Notes: generated by a model not told the origin, from the letters alone. 64,000 nucleotides of DNA from Dryomyza anilis (GCA_951804985.1 OX638136.1:7877852-7941851); one strand, 5' to 3'; positions 10,144 to 22,586 are shown, numbered from the stretch's first letter. Made by a program: numbers and translations.

Positions 10144-11637
10144 CACTACATGTATGTATCTAGTACAGCTGTCTAGTTGGCAACAACAACGAGTTCTCTT
10201 TGTGGTACAAAAAATTTCCCGCCATAAATTCTATCAACAGCTTGCATGCTGCTTTATTCGAATTTTGGTTGTTGTTGCACTTTCAAACGAATCAGCGGAT
10301 TTGTGAAAAAAGAAAAACACAAAAAGCAATATATCACACTGTGAAAATGTTCATATATTATTTTTTATTACTTCATGATTTTACAATTAACAAAAAAACT
10401 ACATATAAAAGTAAAACAAAAATAATAATGTGCATAGCACAGTGCATATGCACTATCGATGTACGAACTTGCGTAGCGAAGAAAAGAGAAAAAAACATTG
10501 TTTTGTCTGTTTTGTCTTTCTGAAGCGACTTTTAAAGCACTTTTAAAGCTATTTACCGCTTCAAAAGTGTTTCACTGGCCTTATTTTTAAGATGCTTATA
10601 TTCTTTAGAATTCGACAAAAATAAAAAAAAACACACATCTTCATTAATGTTCACGTTCATAAATATTTTGCACGCTTTCCATTGTTACTTATTGTTCAAT
10701 ATTTAGTAATATCATGAATTCTTTTGTATATCATTATTACCTTAAAAGCATTATAAATACATTAAAATCATAAAAAAACGCAAGTCTTCCTTTTCTTGCA
10801 GTCTTAGTCCTGCACTTGCTCTTGTTCTTTTTCCTGCAAAATCTCGATTTTGTTCTCGCTTCTGTTCTTGTAAAAAAAAAATGCAAGAACAAGAATGCCT
10901 GAACAAGAAATTTTTAATCATCACTAATGTAAACAAATATCTGCCTTATACTTGAAATGTTTAAACTTGTCTAACTTGCACTTCATTTTTCGTATTTCCT
11001 TAAATAGTTACTGAGATGTTAATAATTTGAAACTTTTTTTACATTTTTTTTTTTTGCATTTCATTGTTTTGTTTATGTCCGAAATTGAGCTGTTTTGAAA
11101 CATCAGTCAAAAATCCATTAGAAGACTTATAAATTGTATTCTATTGAATAGATCCTTTAAAAGAATTTAAAAAATATTCAAATGAACTTTTCAAAACTTG
11201 TTCCACTTTAAATAAAAAACCAATATTATTAAAATTTTAATCATTTTTTAACGTAAAAATTTTGCTTGGAGTTGCTGGTGTTTTGTTGTTAATTCGATAA
11301 ATGAAACAAAAAACAAATTTTAGACCAAATACCGTTGTTTTGGAAATATCGTTTCTCAAAAAACAACATGTGAATTTTTGTACAACCAAAAATGTTTATT
11401 TTGGGAACTCCAAGTTTTAATTAATGAAATTTTACTTAAGATCTTCTATATAAAATAAAATATGTTTTCCTGGTTTTTTGCATACTTTTTTAAAAACCGT
11501 TTTAAACCGGTATAAAACCGAAACCGATTATAACGGTTTTGGATATCGGTATATTTCTGATTTTCGTATAACGGTTTCGGTTTTAAAATGAAACGGTTTT
11601 AAACGGATATCGGTTTCGGTTACGGTTTCAATCCTTG

Positions 11638-12014
<377 letters not shown>

Positions 12015-12016
12015 CT

Positions 12017-12037
12017 GTGTGAAAAATAATAGCAGCG
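12017..12037 (+). repeat. outer direct repeat, left arm (IR/DR)
   Basis: GTGTGAAAAATAATAGCAGC plus G; first of two identical motifs in the left arm, a candidate transposase-binding site. Confidence 0.75.
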
Positions 12038-12211
12038 CTCTCCTATAAATTATAAATTCGATTTTTTAGATTTTTTCGTATAAGAACAATCAATTATTTT
12101 TATAATTTACATTTATTGGAATTATGTCATTACAATGCCGTCTTATTTTTTCATATTCTTAACATATTTTAAAAAAAAATGTTATCTTTTGTAAATGAGT
12201 CTTGGATTTAC

Positions 12212-12232
12212 GTGTGAAAAATAATAGCAGCG
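12212..12232 (+). repeat. inner direct repeat, left arm (IR/DR)
   Basis: The same 21-nt motif, 195 bp inside the outer copy. Confidence 0.75.
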
Positions 12233-13404
12233 ATGCCAAATTTGTTAAAAAATCCATTATTTCTTCAAAGTTTTTAAATTTAAAATTTGTATTTATATTA
12301 GTTAGACTAATTTGAAATGTATTGTTGAATATTTGAAATATTTTATGTTGCTTTGATTAAATATGGAATATACAAAACCCTGTTTTAGTAAATCGCGTAA
12401 ATACCTTAAAAATCATTAAATTTTTTTAATAGAGCTTTCAAAATTATATAGGATATTGTTTATTCCATAGCTAAAATGTTAACTAAAGCTAAACATTTGA
12501 CAAAAAATACGAAACACGTGTCTCAACGTAAAAAAAGTATAAAAAAATCATTTGTTTCAATTATACATATGATTTAAGTAATCTTTTCTTTGAAATTTAC
12601 CAAAGTGAAAAAAAATCTTGATATGCAATTTGGAATATTAACTTTAGAGAACCACTCATAGAAGAAGTTTTTTCTGTAAGAAGCCATTAAGAACTTTAAT
12701 ACACATCGGCAAATATTGATACATCTCGAGTTTGCACGTGTCTATCGTAAGAGTAACTTGATGAACTTGATCCAATGGTTCAAAATTGCCACGACTGATT
12801 CCTGGAATATCGGAATTACAAATTTTAATGTATTGGACAATAGTAAATGGTGCAATTTTTAGACTAATGGTTCAAAGGGTTAGTCACGATTTTTAAATAC
12901 TTTTAATTAGTAGTTTCAACATTTGCCGAGGTCTATAATTGTCCTTCAGGGCTACTTTCATAAAAAACTTATTTTATGAGTTGTTTTCTAAAATCATATC
13001 TTTCGAATTGCATATCCATATTTTTTTTCTCTTTGGTACATTTCACAGAAAAGGTTACTTAAATTATATGTAACATTGAAACAAGTGATTTTTTGATACT
13101 TTTTTTACGTTTAGGCACGTGTTTCGTATTTGTTGTCAAATTATTTGCTTCAGTTAACATTTTAGCTAAGAAATAAACAATATCCTGTAGAATTTTGAAA
13201 GTTCTATTAAAAAATTTTAAGGATTTTCAAGGATTTTTCGCTATTTACTAAAACAAGGTTTTGTAGGTTCCATAAATAATCAAAGCAACACAAAATATTT
13301 CAAATATTTAACAATACTATTCAAATTAGCCTAACTTATATAAATACAAGTTTTAAATTTAAAAACTTTGTAGAAAATAATGGATTTTGTAACAAATTTG
13401 GAAT

Positions 13405-13425
13405 CGCTGCTATTATTTTTCGCAC
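13405..13425 (-). repeat. inner direct repeat, right arm (IR/DR)
   Basis: The inverse motif CGCTGCTATTATTTTTCGCA, with one or two changes from the left-arm motif. Confidence 0.75.
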
Positions 13426-13586
13426 CTAAATTTAAGACTCATTTACTAAAGCTACCATATTTTTTGAAATAGGTTAAGAATATGGAAAAAAAACGGCATA
13501 GTAATCACATAATTCCAATAAATGTAAAGTATAAAAATAATTGATAGTTGATATAAATTTATATAAATTTATAATTTATAGGAGAG

Positions 13587-13606
13587 CGCTGCTATTATTT
13601 TTCACA
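13587..13606 (-). repeat. outer direct repeat, right arm (IR/DR)
   Basis: The inverse motif CGCTGCTATTATTTTTCACA, 182 bp from the inner right copy. It completes a two-by-two IR/DR layout. Confidence 0.75.
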
Positions 13607-13611
13607 TAGCT

Positions 13612-14193
13612 GTATATATATATATATATTTTTAAATTAGAAATTTTCATAAATATGTTACGTAATAAGACAAAACTGAGTATGCAGTCAAAATCAGCAT
13701 ACACGATTTATATTACATTGAAGATTGGGATATCTCCATACGACTATTTTTTTTCGTTTCTTGAGTAAAGTGTTATTGAATTAATAAATATATAATAATC
13801 GACACTAAATTGGGTGTTTCCTTACCAAATGTAATAAAATATATTTTATTAAATCGGTAATAAATAATACATTTCACGATCGTACAATTATATATTTGAT
13901 CTGTTGAGTACATATCTTTAATACATATGTATGAAAAAATTTAATTTTTCAACTTATATTTTTATATTTTCAACTTATATCGTTTTATATTTTATGTGAA
14001 ACGATTACAACGTTTTCTTTTGACTATATTTAAATAGAAATTATACTCCCAATACTAAAGTTTTAAATAATTCAATCTCTGTAAACGTGCGTTTTATACG
14101 GATTTCTGAATGTAAATGACTTGTACCACTAATTTTACCTAGGCCCGCGATTAATAGGACTATCAAACACTTTTAGAATATTTATGATCATAT
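13612..14193. repeat. tandem array unit 3 between Tc1-like element and gypsy A
   Basis: Ordinary unit sequence up to ...TTTATGATCATAT, where the left LTR of gypsy A begins. About 350 bp of it (13844-14193) is repeated on the far side of the gypsy element (from 17757). No gene is seen. Confidence 0.8.
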
Positions 14194-14726
14194 TGTTACG
14201 AAAACTCAGTCTACGGAAAACTGTTCTACGAGTTCGTATCGCTTGATTGTGTACAAAATAAAAACAATCTTATATTTGGTTTAAATTATAACAATTAACT
14301 TCATTAATTCACTTTAATAAACAACTTTAATAATAACAAATTCTAACAACTGCTGCATGTGCACAATTTAACTTGACAATTATCACACGAGATGCACTCG
14401 ACCACTTTACAATCACTACTGAAGTGAAGTACCTCAGATGCGGCTCCCTTATATACGGCATGCATCAGTTCGACACGTTTCGACAAGCTTCGACTTGTTT
14501 CGAGAACCTTCTACTCGTTTCGTGAATGACGCATGCTATTGGCATCTCATTCGCACTCATGTGTTTTAATGAGCTGATCTTCCCTCTCTTTCTCGCACAT
14601 TGCCCAGTACGCTGAATGATCTTCCGTCTCTTTCTATCACATTGCTTAGTGCGCTGAATTGTCTTGCGTCTTATTTTTTATTGTTGAATGCTTGCACGGT
14701 GGGGCAAATTACCTCTTTTCGTAACA
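14194..14726 (-). repeat. 3' LTR of gypsy A
   Basis: 533 bp, TG...CA ends, from a subfamily distinct from the right LTR: the AATTAACTTTATTTATTTAA region and neighbouring blocks differ. A purine tract on the minus strand (14727-14738) precedes it. Confidence 0.85.
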
Positions 14727-14748
14727 CTGCCCTCCACCTAAATCTAAT

Positions 14749-15108
14749 CTAATCCTCTCTCTCTATATACGGCACCAACATTTCTAAATGTACTACTTTC
14801 ATTTTTCGTCTGACGCCTGTAGTATTCTTAATCCGATACACAATGTCATTTATCCTTTTAATTATCCTGTACGGTCCTTCCCGGTGTGTTTGTAATTTTG
14901 GATTTGTCAATTTCACTCGTGGCGAGCTACAAAGCATGACCAGATCTCCTTCCTTAAATCCCTCAGAGTTTGCTCTCAAGTCGTATCGGGACTTCATCTT
15001 ATCACTTGCAATTTGTATACTCTGCCTTAAAGACTGAAGCAACTCGTCTTGGTCTTCACTTTCCTTCTTCCCCAAAACAATTTTTGAAATCAGATTTTTC
15101 ACATCCAT
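14749..15108 (-). pseudogene. gypsy A integrase C-terminal fragment
   Basis: A 119-codon frame ending PYIERED-stop. It encodes the integrase tail with the GPY/F-type motif (HREGPYRIIKRINDIVYRI). The MDV at its start is the remnant of the first catalytic-Asp region (MDVAGPF in copy C), joined directly to the tail, so the rest of the DDE core is missing. Sequence divergence from copies B and C marks a different subfamily. It cannot integrate DNA. Confidence 0.8.
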
Positions 15109-15210
15109 GGCAGTACGTTCGCAATGTCCTCCTATGTTGCATTGATTCGTCTTACCGCAACTCCTGACGTCTTTTCTTTTTGCGGATACACATTGCTTAC
15201 ATCTGTGAAT

Positions 15211-15483
15211 TCAGTAGGCGGCTGACTTCTGATATCCGACCCAATAGAAATGCTTCCTGACTTCTTCAATCGTTTTATTAATGCTCAAGTGACATCCATT
15301 GGTTCCACAATGGCATTTCAGTACTATGGCTTTTATTTTTGATTTGGGAACAACAATCAAATTTCGTGCAGAGCTGCCATTTTCACTTTCCCACACACGG
15401 TACAAACATTTTGTAGCTTCAGGCTTTGCCACTGCGCCCAGTAGGCCCTGCTTATTGGACTGCTGGATGCTAACTCTTTCCAT
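15211..15483 (-). pseudogene. gypsy A integrase zinc-binding fragment
   Basis: This frame carries the integrase N-terminal domain start, CHCGTNGCHLSINKTIEEVR followed by KHFYWVGYQKS. It corresponds to GGHLGINKTVEKVKKRFYWI in copies B and C. It ends at a stop before the CxxC half of the HHCC motif. It overlaps the end of the Gag fusion frame in another reading frame, so a frameshift separates them. Confidence 0.75.
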
Positions 15484-16577
15484 AATGGTTTCCTTTGTTG
15501 TTCCTTGAACGTCCGAATTTTTGCGATGTCGGGGTCCATATTTTGATCATTTCGTATTTGCTCTAGACTCCATTGATCATCTGGCATGACACCCAATGAA
15601 CGAATGTGAATTATGTTCGTTTTTTCATCTTCTCTCCGGCATTCTCCGGATTCCATTGTACACACTCGTACCGACACAGTGCCTGAATTTCCAAGATGGC
15701 AACTGGTGTTATTCGTACTATCCTCAGATCTTTTTTCTGGTCTGTATCTCTTTGGTGGTTGCACAATTACACATTTACGTTTTTCACGACAGTCGCGTGC
15801 CATATGCCCATATTTTCTGCAATTGTAGCATTTACCTTTCAATTGTGTGTTTCCGTTGGAAACATATTGTTCGGATTTAACGCTGGCTTTGGACGCTCTA
15901 CTTACTCCTTGACATAAAATTTCTCTCTCCTCATCTTGTACACGTGTTTTCGTTGCTGATCGGCACAATGTAGACGCTATCTCCTGCGTAAGCGCTGTGG
16001 TGACCGTTTCCATAAATGTCACCTTTGGGTTAGTCATTGTTGCCCGTTTTGTCTCAGGATCCCGTATGCCATAAACGAATGCATTTATCTTGCACATTTT
16101 CAAGAAATCACAGGCTGAATCGGAATACGCCAAATGTGCAAGTCTCTTAACATCCGCAGCATATTCCTGCAACGATTCGCAATTATTTTGCCTTCGGAAC
16201 TTCAGCTGTATTCTGTAAATAGGTGCCATGTGGTCACTGTCGTATTTTCGTTGCAATGCACCCATGACCGCTGAATAACTGTTAATGTCACTTTTTGAAA
16301 CTGTCAGCAAAACTTCGGCTGCGCTTCCTTTAAGCGCCACGATAAGTGTGGCTACGCTGTCCTCATTATTCCATCGATTACTTACAGCCGTGGTCTCAAA
16401 TTGCAGCTTGAAAATGTTGAACGCTGTGGTTCCATCGTAAATCGGCGATTTTAGCCTCGTACCACTAACAACATGGTGTGTAGGTCCATTTATCTGCAAC
16501 ACGTGCAAATCTTTTTTTATTTGATTTCTTTGTCCATACCGTTTTCTAATCTTTGAATTTTTTTCATCAATGTTCAC
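15357..16577 (-). pseudogene. gypsy A Gag capsid/zinc-knuckle fused in frame to integrase linker
   Basis: A 406-codon frame. Residues about 40-210 are a retrotransposon capsid (SRLKSP-type start, QRKYDSDHMAPIY, LAHLAYSDSACDF, VYGIRDPETKRA). A CCHC knuckle CYNCRKYGHMARDC follows at about 250. After a short basic region, the frame enters the sequence that in copies B and C lies between RNase H and integrase (NIIHIRSLGVMPDD..., FKEQQ...). Protease, RT and RNase H are thus deleted without breaking the frame. The product could still be a nucleic-acid-binding Gag-like protein; whether it is made is unknown. The frame breaks near 16577 before the upstream coiled-coil part. Confidence 0.8.
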
Positions 16578-17189
16578 TTACATGCGTTTCTAGCTCCGTC
16601 ACTTTGCTATGGAGTGTATTAGAAACTTCCAAAAAGCTGCTTAGAATGCTCCTGCATCTGCTGCTTAATTTAAGTTTGCAGTTGATTAGAACTTTCTAGT
16701 TGCTGTTTCAAATTTTCTGTTCCTGTTCCATTTTGTTGCAATTTTCTAGAAGTTCTTGCTTCATGTCTAATTTGAGCTGATTAGAATTTCCTTGTAGTTC
16801 TGTTTTAAGTTGATTTGAATTTTCTTGAAGTTTCTGTTCCATTCTGGTCGAATTTTCTTGGAACTGCTTCGAATTTTCTAGAAGCTTCTGTTCCATTTTG
16901 TTTGCATTTTCTTGGAGCTGTTTGGAATTTTCTTGAAACTGTTGTTGTATCCGAGTAACTGGCTCAAATCAAAGCTTTGGGACTGTACTTTTTGCTCCGT
17001 GTCCACACTTTTCGATGACGCTGTTGCAGCTTCCACTTCAAACTCGTGATCTGCGAGGTCAATGCCTTGGTTCTCTAATTCTTTCATTAGACGCTTTTGT
17101 AGTTCTACTTTCGTACCTACAGTTGGAAGATTATGAATCGCCAGATCCTTCTTTAGCTGGTCGACTTTAAGTTGTTCGAATTTAACCAT
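16578..17189 (-). pseudogene. gypsy A Gag N-terminus: SAP-like motif and coiled coil
   Basis: The ATG at 17187-17189 begins MVKFEQLKVDQLKKDLAIHN followed by LPTVGTKVELQKRL. This matches the helix-turn-helix pattern of SAP DNA-binding motifs. It is followed by an acidic linker and a Gln/Asn/Glu-rich coiled coil with repeats of the type MEQKLLENSKQ and LQENSNQL. Single-base indels near 16950, 16710-16890 and 16580 break the frame relative to copy B, where this region is open (41796-42665). A SAP motif in Gag could tether the particle to chromatin; that role is inference. Confidence 0.75.
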
Positions 17190-17199
17190 TTTGTATCAC

Positions 17200-17218
17200 A
17201 ATCCCACTTCTGACACCA
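17200..17218 (-). other. primer-binding site, tRNA-Leu type, gypsy A
   Basis: On the minus strand TGGTGTCAGAAGTGGGATT begins one base after the LTR end. It is complementary to the 3' end of an insect tRNA-Leu (AATCCCACTTCTGACA plus CCA). The same tract is in copies B and C. Confidence 0.75.
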
Positions 17219-17219
17219 A

Positions 17220-17752
17220 TGTTACGAAAATTCAGTCTAAGGAAAACTGTTCTACGAGCTCGTATCGCTGGATTGTGTACAAAATAAAAACACACTAATA
17301 TTTGGTTTTAATTGGTATTATTGCAACTAGTATTAATTAACTTTATTTATTTAAATAACAACTTAAAGAATAATCACTTGTATCAACTGCTGAATTTATA
17401 CAATTTAGCTTAGCAATGTTCACTCACGAGACGCACTAGTTCACAATCAAATCACAACTGAAGTGCTGTACCTCTGATGCTTATATACTGCATGCATCAG
17501 TTCGACACGTTTCGACAAGCTTCGACTTGTTTCGAGAATGACGTTTCATAAATAACGCATGCTATTGGCATCTCATTCACACTCATGTGTTTTAATGCGG
17601 TGATCTTCCATCTCTTTCTCACACACTGCCTCAGTGCGCTGAATAATCTTCCGTCTCTTTCTAACACATGCTTAGTGCGCTGAATTGTCTTGCGTCTCAT
17701 TAATTATTGTTGATTGCTTGCACTATGGGGCAAATTACATCTTTTCGTAACA
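17220..17752 (-). repeat. 5' LTR of gypsy A
   Basis: 533 bp, TGTTACG...CGTAACA on the + strand. Closely like the LTRs of copies B and C and unlike the left LTR of the same element. Confidence 0.85.
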
Positions 17753-19722
17753 ATACATTTTATTAAATCGGTAATAAATAATACATTTCACGATCGTACA
17801 ATTATATATTTGATCTGTTGAGTACATATCTTTAATACATATGTATGAAAAAATTTTTCAACTATATAATCACCTATAACTACGGTATAACTTTGCCGAT
17901 TATTTGTTTTATATTTTATGTGAAACGAGTACAACGTTTTCTTTCGACTATATTTAAATAGAAATCATACTCCCAATACTAAAGTTATACATAATTCAAT
18001 CTCTGTAAACGTGCGTTTTATACGAATTTCTGAATGTAAATGATCTGTACTGCTATTTTACCTAGGCCCGCGATTAATAAGACTATCAAACACTTTTAGA
18101 ATATTTATGATCATATTATTATGTTGAAATCTCAAGATAGAAAGATGAAAAGACGGTGCCAGATGACAAAATTTAGGAAATTAAGAAAACTAGTCGAAAA
18201 CTAAAACAAAAAAACTCAGCCATCTTCGTTGGGCGCCATGTAACGTTTTGCTAGGACATGAAAAGGTGTTGTTGTGGAGACGTTCGGTGTGTTGGTGCAC
18301 CGGCTAGGCTCAGGTGGGATGGGTACTTGTCTCCGATAAATAGTTAAACAAACATTTAAGAAATGTTCAGTGGAATTGAAAACAACTAAAATAAAACAGC
18401 GCCTACCAAAAAAAAAATCATATTATTTAAACAAGTGGATTCATATATTACTTGTTATAAAAAAAAACTGGCTTATAAATGAATTTAATAAAATGACAAA
18501 ATGTATAGCCTGCTATAAAAATACCTAAAAATAAAAATTTCTCTACAGTGGTTTATTTACCTATATACATTGTTTTTCTATTATATGTTTTACTTTCAGA
18601 TCCAGCTATGAGCAATTTGAGAAGACGAAGAACGAAAACCACAAAGCGTCGCGAATAGGAGGCACATTGTGCGTTTCAAGGAGTAGCAATTGCAACAAGT
18701 CCTGCAAAAGCGCACGCTTTGCAGTGCTGTAGCCGAACTAAAGACAATTTTTAACGAGGTTTAGCTCAGATACGGACGGTTTCACGGTAGTGTAATAATA
18801 ACCATAATAATAACCAGATGGAATTTGAGAAGACAAACTCATTGTTTATCATATAATATATAAAATATGAAATATAAAATATATATGTAATATGTAAAAT
18901 AATTAATAACAATTAAAATAATATATGTATAATTTTAATTGTTTTTAATTATTTTACAATATAAAATTAGAACAGTTTTGTACAAAATTATTCAATTAGT
19001 TAATGCGCCATAATTTATATTATTTTTGTATGTCATATTTTTAAAGATGCTGTTATAAAATTATATAAATTAATGAAAAATGTGAGGGAAAAGTCTATTA
19101 AATTACTGTATAACATTTTCTAAGCATTATTTAGGAAGTAGGCTTTTGTTAAAAGAAAACCACTGTAAAAATACAATGGAAATATGTTTACGAAGTAGGC
19201 CGAGTTAAGAATCATCATTGTTATTTTTAACAATTCGATTGTTAATATAGTCTTCATTACCAATAACAATTTAACAATTCAAAATAACAATTAATTGTTA
19301 ATTTTGACGTTTAATTTTTATTTTTAGACGTCATAATTAAATAAAGTGCGTCAAAAAATAACTTCGAAAAATTAACAATTTCAATTGTGGATAACAACAA
19401 TAAATTAACAATAGATTATTGTCAATGCCATTTTGACCAATATGATTGTTAATTTATTTCTCAGAGTGTAGTATATATAGAAAAAAGTTTCTAATTTATT
19501 TTGGGCAATACTCTTGATAACCATATACCGCTTTCTTATTTATCATTAGATCCGAAATTCTAAAAAAATCCTCCAAAAGTAGTCTATAAAATAAAAAAAA
19601 CGATTTTTTGTATATTAAAATTAGTTTTCGTGATACTATTAAATCAAGAGTACATACATTTTATTGTAATTTTATTTTAACAAGGCATCGAGTTATTCTA
19701 ACCAATGTAAATGTAACATTAT
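17753..19722. repeat. tandem array unit 3, right part with two deletions
   Basis: It restarts at TTTTATTAAATCGGTAATAA, repeating what precedes gypsy A. A PBS-like tract lies near 18226. About 50 bp are lost at 18334 (CTCC/GATAAATAG). At about 18353 (AAACAAAC/ATTTAAGAAATG) about 1.3 kb is lost, removing the exon-like and TATA blocks. The 78-codon ORF homologue (18606-18842) and the AACAAT tract follow. No other gene is seen. Confidence 0.8.
18606..18842 (-). pseudogene. 78-codon array ORF, disrupted copy (unit 3)
   Basis: Same length as the intact copies, but a TTG codon has become TAG (+ strand GAACTAAAGAC), truncating the frame about halfway. The same nonsense change is shared with the copy at 50153-50383, so those two units share recent ancestry or were converted. 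The TATA and exon-like region normally found to the left is deleted here. Confidence 0.6.
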
Positions 19723-20730
19723 ACAATTTGTACATTAACGATACAGCATGTTGAATCAAACAGATAATCCATGTTCAGTTAAAAATTTTTACTATTCATA
19801 ATTAACATTATGAATAATAATAATAATTAAATTCATGTACCATGTAAACAACTAACAATATCAGCGTTACCAATAATCAAAAAATAATGTCCAACTTAAG
19901 ATAGTAGTCGATTTTGACATAAATGTATGTGGAAGATTTGTCAAAAAGCCGACCGACCTGTACATTATTTTCTGATTATTGGTAGCGCTGTATGAATCTG
20001 TTTGAAAAAAAAAACAATATGATATCCGTTTAATTTCTATTTAAATTTATATATATATATTTTTTAAAATTAGAAATTTTCATAAATATGTTACGTAATA
20101 AGAAAAAACTGAGTATGCAGTCAAAATCAGCATACACGATTTATATTACATTGAAGATTGGGATATCTCCATACGAATATTTTTTTCTCGTTTCTTGAGT
20201 AAAGTGTTATTGAATTAATAAATATATAATAATCGACACTAATTTGGGTGTTTCCTAACCAAATGTAAAAAAATATATTTTATTAAATCGGTAATAAATA
20301 CATTTACATTTCACGATCGTACAATTATATATTTGATCTGTTGAGTACAAGGTTTTAATACATATGTATGAAAAAATTTAATTTTTCAACTATATAATCA
20401 CCTATAACTACGGTATAACTTTGCCGATTATGTGTTTTATATTTTATGTGAAACGAGTACAACGTTTTCTTTTGACTATATTTAAATAGAAATCATACTC
20501 CCAATACTAAAGTTATAAATAATACAATCTCTGTAAACGTGCGTTTTATACGAATTTCTGAATGTAAATGATCTGTACCGCTACATTTTACCTAGGCCCG
20601 CGATTAATAGGACTATCAAACACTTTTAGAATATTTATGATCATATTATTATGTTGAAATCTCAAGATAGAAAGATGAAAAGACGGTGCCAGATGACAAA
20701 ATTTAGAAAATTGAGAAAACTAAAACAGAA

Positions 20731-21386
20731 ACAAAACCAGTTGGGAAGGTTAGATCACATGGGAAATTTTAAAGTAGGTGTAATTATGATAGTTAGGATA
20801 AATACCCTGCACATATGTGTGGTTACCATTCAAAGTGATATATAGGTCACCAGGATATACGAATCCTGAAAATAACTACAAACATTCAATCGTTGAAGAA
20901 TTTCCATTCATTTGATACCCATATTTACAAATGGGTAGGTGTACCGAATTTCGATTTTTTTTTTTTGTGAACCACAAGTCTTTTCGCCGGAAAACATTAT
21001 CATGTATTTGAGCATGATGTCAATATATATTTGACCAAAAAAGTTTACCTAAGCACGTATACATAAAAATTGATCTTTATATGTACATTTTATATGAGGT
21101 ATTTGATCATAAGTGGTCGGATCATAGGTCACAATGGACCGATCTCGCACATACAGCGTAGGTATATTAGTAATCTAAGTTATATGTTTCATTTATCTAG
21201 CTCTTCAATTTTAAAACTAGTAGGGATTTCAACAGACAGACAGACAGACGGACATCGCTAAATCGACTCAGGAGGTCATGCTGATCAAGAATATATATAC
21301 TTTTCCATACCGGAGATGCTTCCTTCTGGGTGTTACAAACGGCGTACCAAACTGAATATACCCTTTCACTCTTAGTGTAGGGTATA
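20731..21386. mobile_element. Helentron/mini-me-like element, copy 2
   Basis: Same insertion point and ends as the 5204 copy. Subterminal right repeat GTGTAGGGTAT at 21375-21385; left repeat mutated to ATACCCTGCAC. It has a four-unit GACA-type microsatellite. Non-coding. Confidence 0.6.
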
Positions 21387-22047
21387 AAAACTCAGCCATC
21401 TTCGTTGGGCGCCATGTAACGTTTTGCTAGGACATGAAAAGGTGTTGTTGTGGAGACGCTCGGTGTGTTGGTGCACCGGCTAGGCTCAGGTGGGATGGGT
21501 ACTTGTCTCCTACGTCTTATTTTTAGACAACGTCACAAAATTTATAAAAACACCTATAAATAGTTAAACAAACAAAAGAATAAGATTATATGATGAGAAT
21601 ATAACAGAACAGAAAAGATCAGAATAGAACAGTTATTAAAAAAAAAGAAAAAAAAGAAGGATACCAGCAAGAAGCGCCTCTCTGGTATGGCCATTATCGA
21701 ATCCCTCCCGACCATGGTTATTTATTAGGCCCTAATTTTAAATAACCCCTATACAACTTACTTCACCATTGCTTACATTTTAGTTTGTCTCAGAATACTC
21801 TCCCACCCAACTATTAAATAATTAAACCATTATGTTTATCATCACCATATCACGTTGTTTATTTTATGAATTATTTAAATGAAATGAATAAAGTTAAGAA
21901 GAGCAATTACGTTACTTCAAAAAGTAAAAAAAAAATAAATTCAATCAATAAATGAAAATGGAAAATCTCAAATGTGATAATAAAAAATAACAACTAAACC
22001 AAATTATTGAAAATTCAATATCTAGATTAAAAAAAAACATGACTCAC

Positions 22048-22140
22048 CCTTTTGTGTCAGTTCCGAAGAATTGTGCACAGTTCTCTCGGCTATATGGTGG
22101 GTTAGAAAAAAATAATTAAATTTTGGAGAATTACCCCCTT
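22048..22140 (-). other. candidate 93-nt internal exon (minus strand)
   Basis: On the minus strand an acceptor-like CAATTCAG precedes AAGGGGGTAATTC. The segment ends in ACACAAAAGG before the strong donor GTGAGTCATG (donor bases at 22041-22047). One frame is open throughout (includes THHIAERTVHNSSELTQK). The block is conserved in the other units (for example near 1963, 6530, 36485, 48870, 51260 and 59360). No spliced product is known to me. Confidence 0.3.
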
Positions 22141-22586
22141 CTGAATTGATTTACTGAATGAATTGATAGAATTTGTACAGATTTTTAAAGAAAAATATAA
22201 TTAAAAAATTAATTAAAAACGAAGAAATATGTAACACTTGAACAAATTTCAAAGTAAAAACAAAAAAAAATAAAGTGAACACTCATCAAATGAGCAATCC
22301 AGCAACTTCACAAATCTCTTTATAGCTTTTAAAAAAGCTGGTTAAGAATGAAAATAATTTTTAAAAAAATCTGTTGGTAAAAAAAATGTTTTGAAAACAA
22401 TGTTCAAATTCAACATTGGTTTTTTAATACAAAACAAACAAAAAAACAGGATACGTAGAATACTTCGAAATAGTGTGTAGACTTGTGAAAATATTGATGT
22501 TTCCCTTCTTCAGCAACCACTGATGTATATCGTATGCAGTTAATTGCAATAACGAATTTTTGAGACGAATAAAAATGTGTTCCCAG

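Larger units (their letters stand above)
8784..11637. mobile_element. hAT-type non-autonomous DNA transposon, 2854 bp
   Basis: Termini are CAAGGATTGAAACC and GGTTTCAATCCTTG, a 14-bp perfect TIR. They are flanked by the 8-bp duplication GTTAAAAT (8776-8783 and 11638-11645). The uninterrupted site is seen in other units as CAGTTAAAATTTTTTAC. An 8-bp duplication and CA-initial TIRs fit the hAT superfamily. Both subterminal regions (8808-8915 and 11495-11630) are packed with CGGTTTCGGTTA-type motifs in both orientations, as expected for transposase-binding repeats. The 2.6-kb interior has only short unrelated ORFs and nothing resembling a hAT transposase or BED finger, so the element is non-autonomous. 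Confidence 0.8.
14194..17752 (-). mobile_element. gypsy LTR retrotransposon copy A, internally deleted
   Basis: Two 533-bp LTRs (14194-14726 and 17220-17752), both with TGTTACG...CGTAACA ends, flank only 2.5 kb of internal sequence. On the minus strand the order is 5' LTR, tRNA-Leu PBS, SAP/coiled-coil/capsid Gag, zinc knuckle, integrase N-terminus, integrase C-terminus, PPT (CTGCCCTCCACC on the + strand), 3' LTR. Protease, RT, RNase H and the integrase core are deleted. The LTRs differ at many positions and by indels. The left LTR adjoins ATAT and the right LTR adjoins ATAC. Confidence 0.85.

Noticed and set aside
10200..10523. 107-codon + strand frame inside the hAT-like element as a transposase remnant
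   Set aside because: It has no hAT dimerisation or BED-finger motif and low-complexity composition; cannot be supported.
20651..20845. 64-codon Lys/Gln-rich + strand frame (also at 24730)
   Set aside because: It crosses from the array unit into the insert and is broken in other units; low-complexity shadow.
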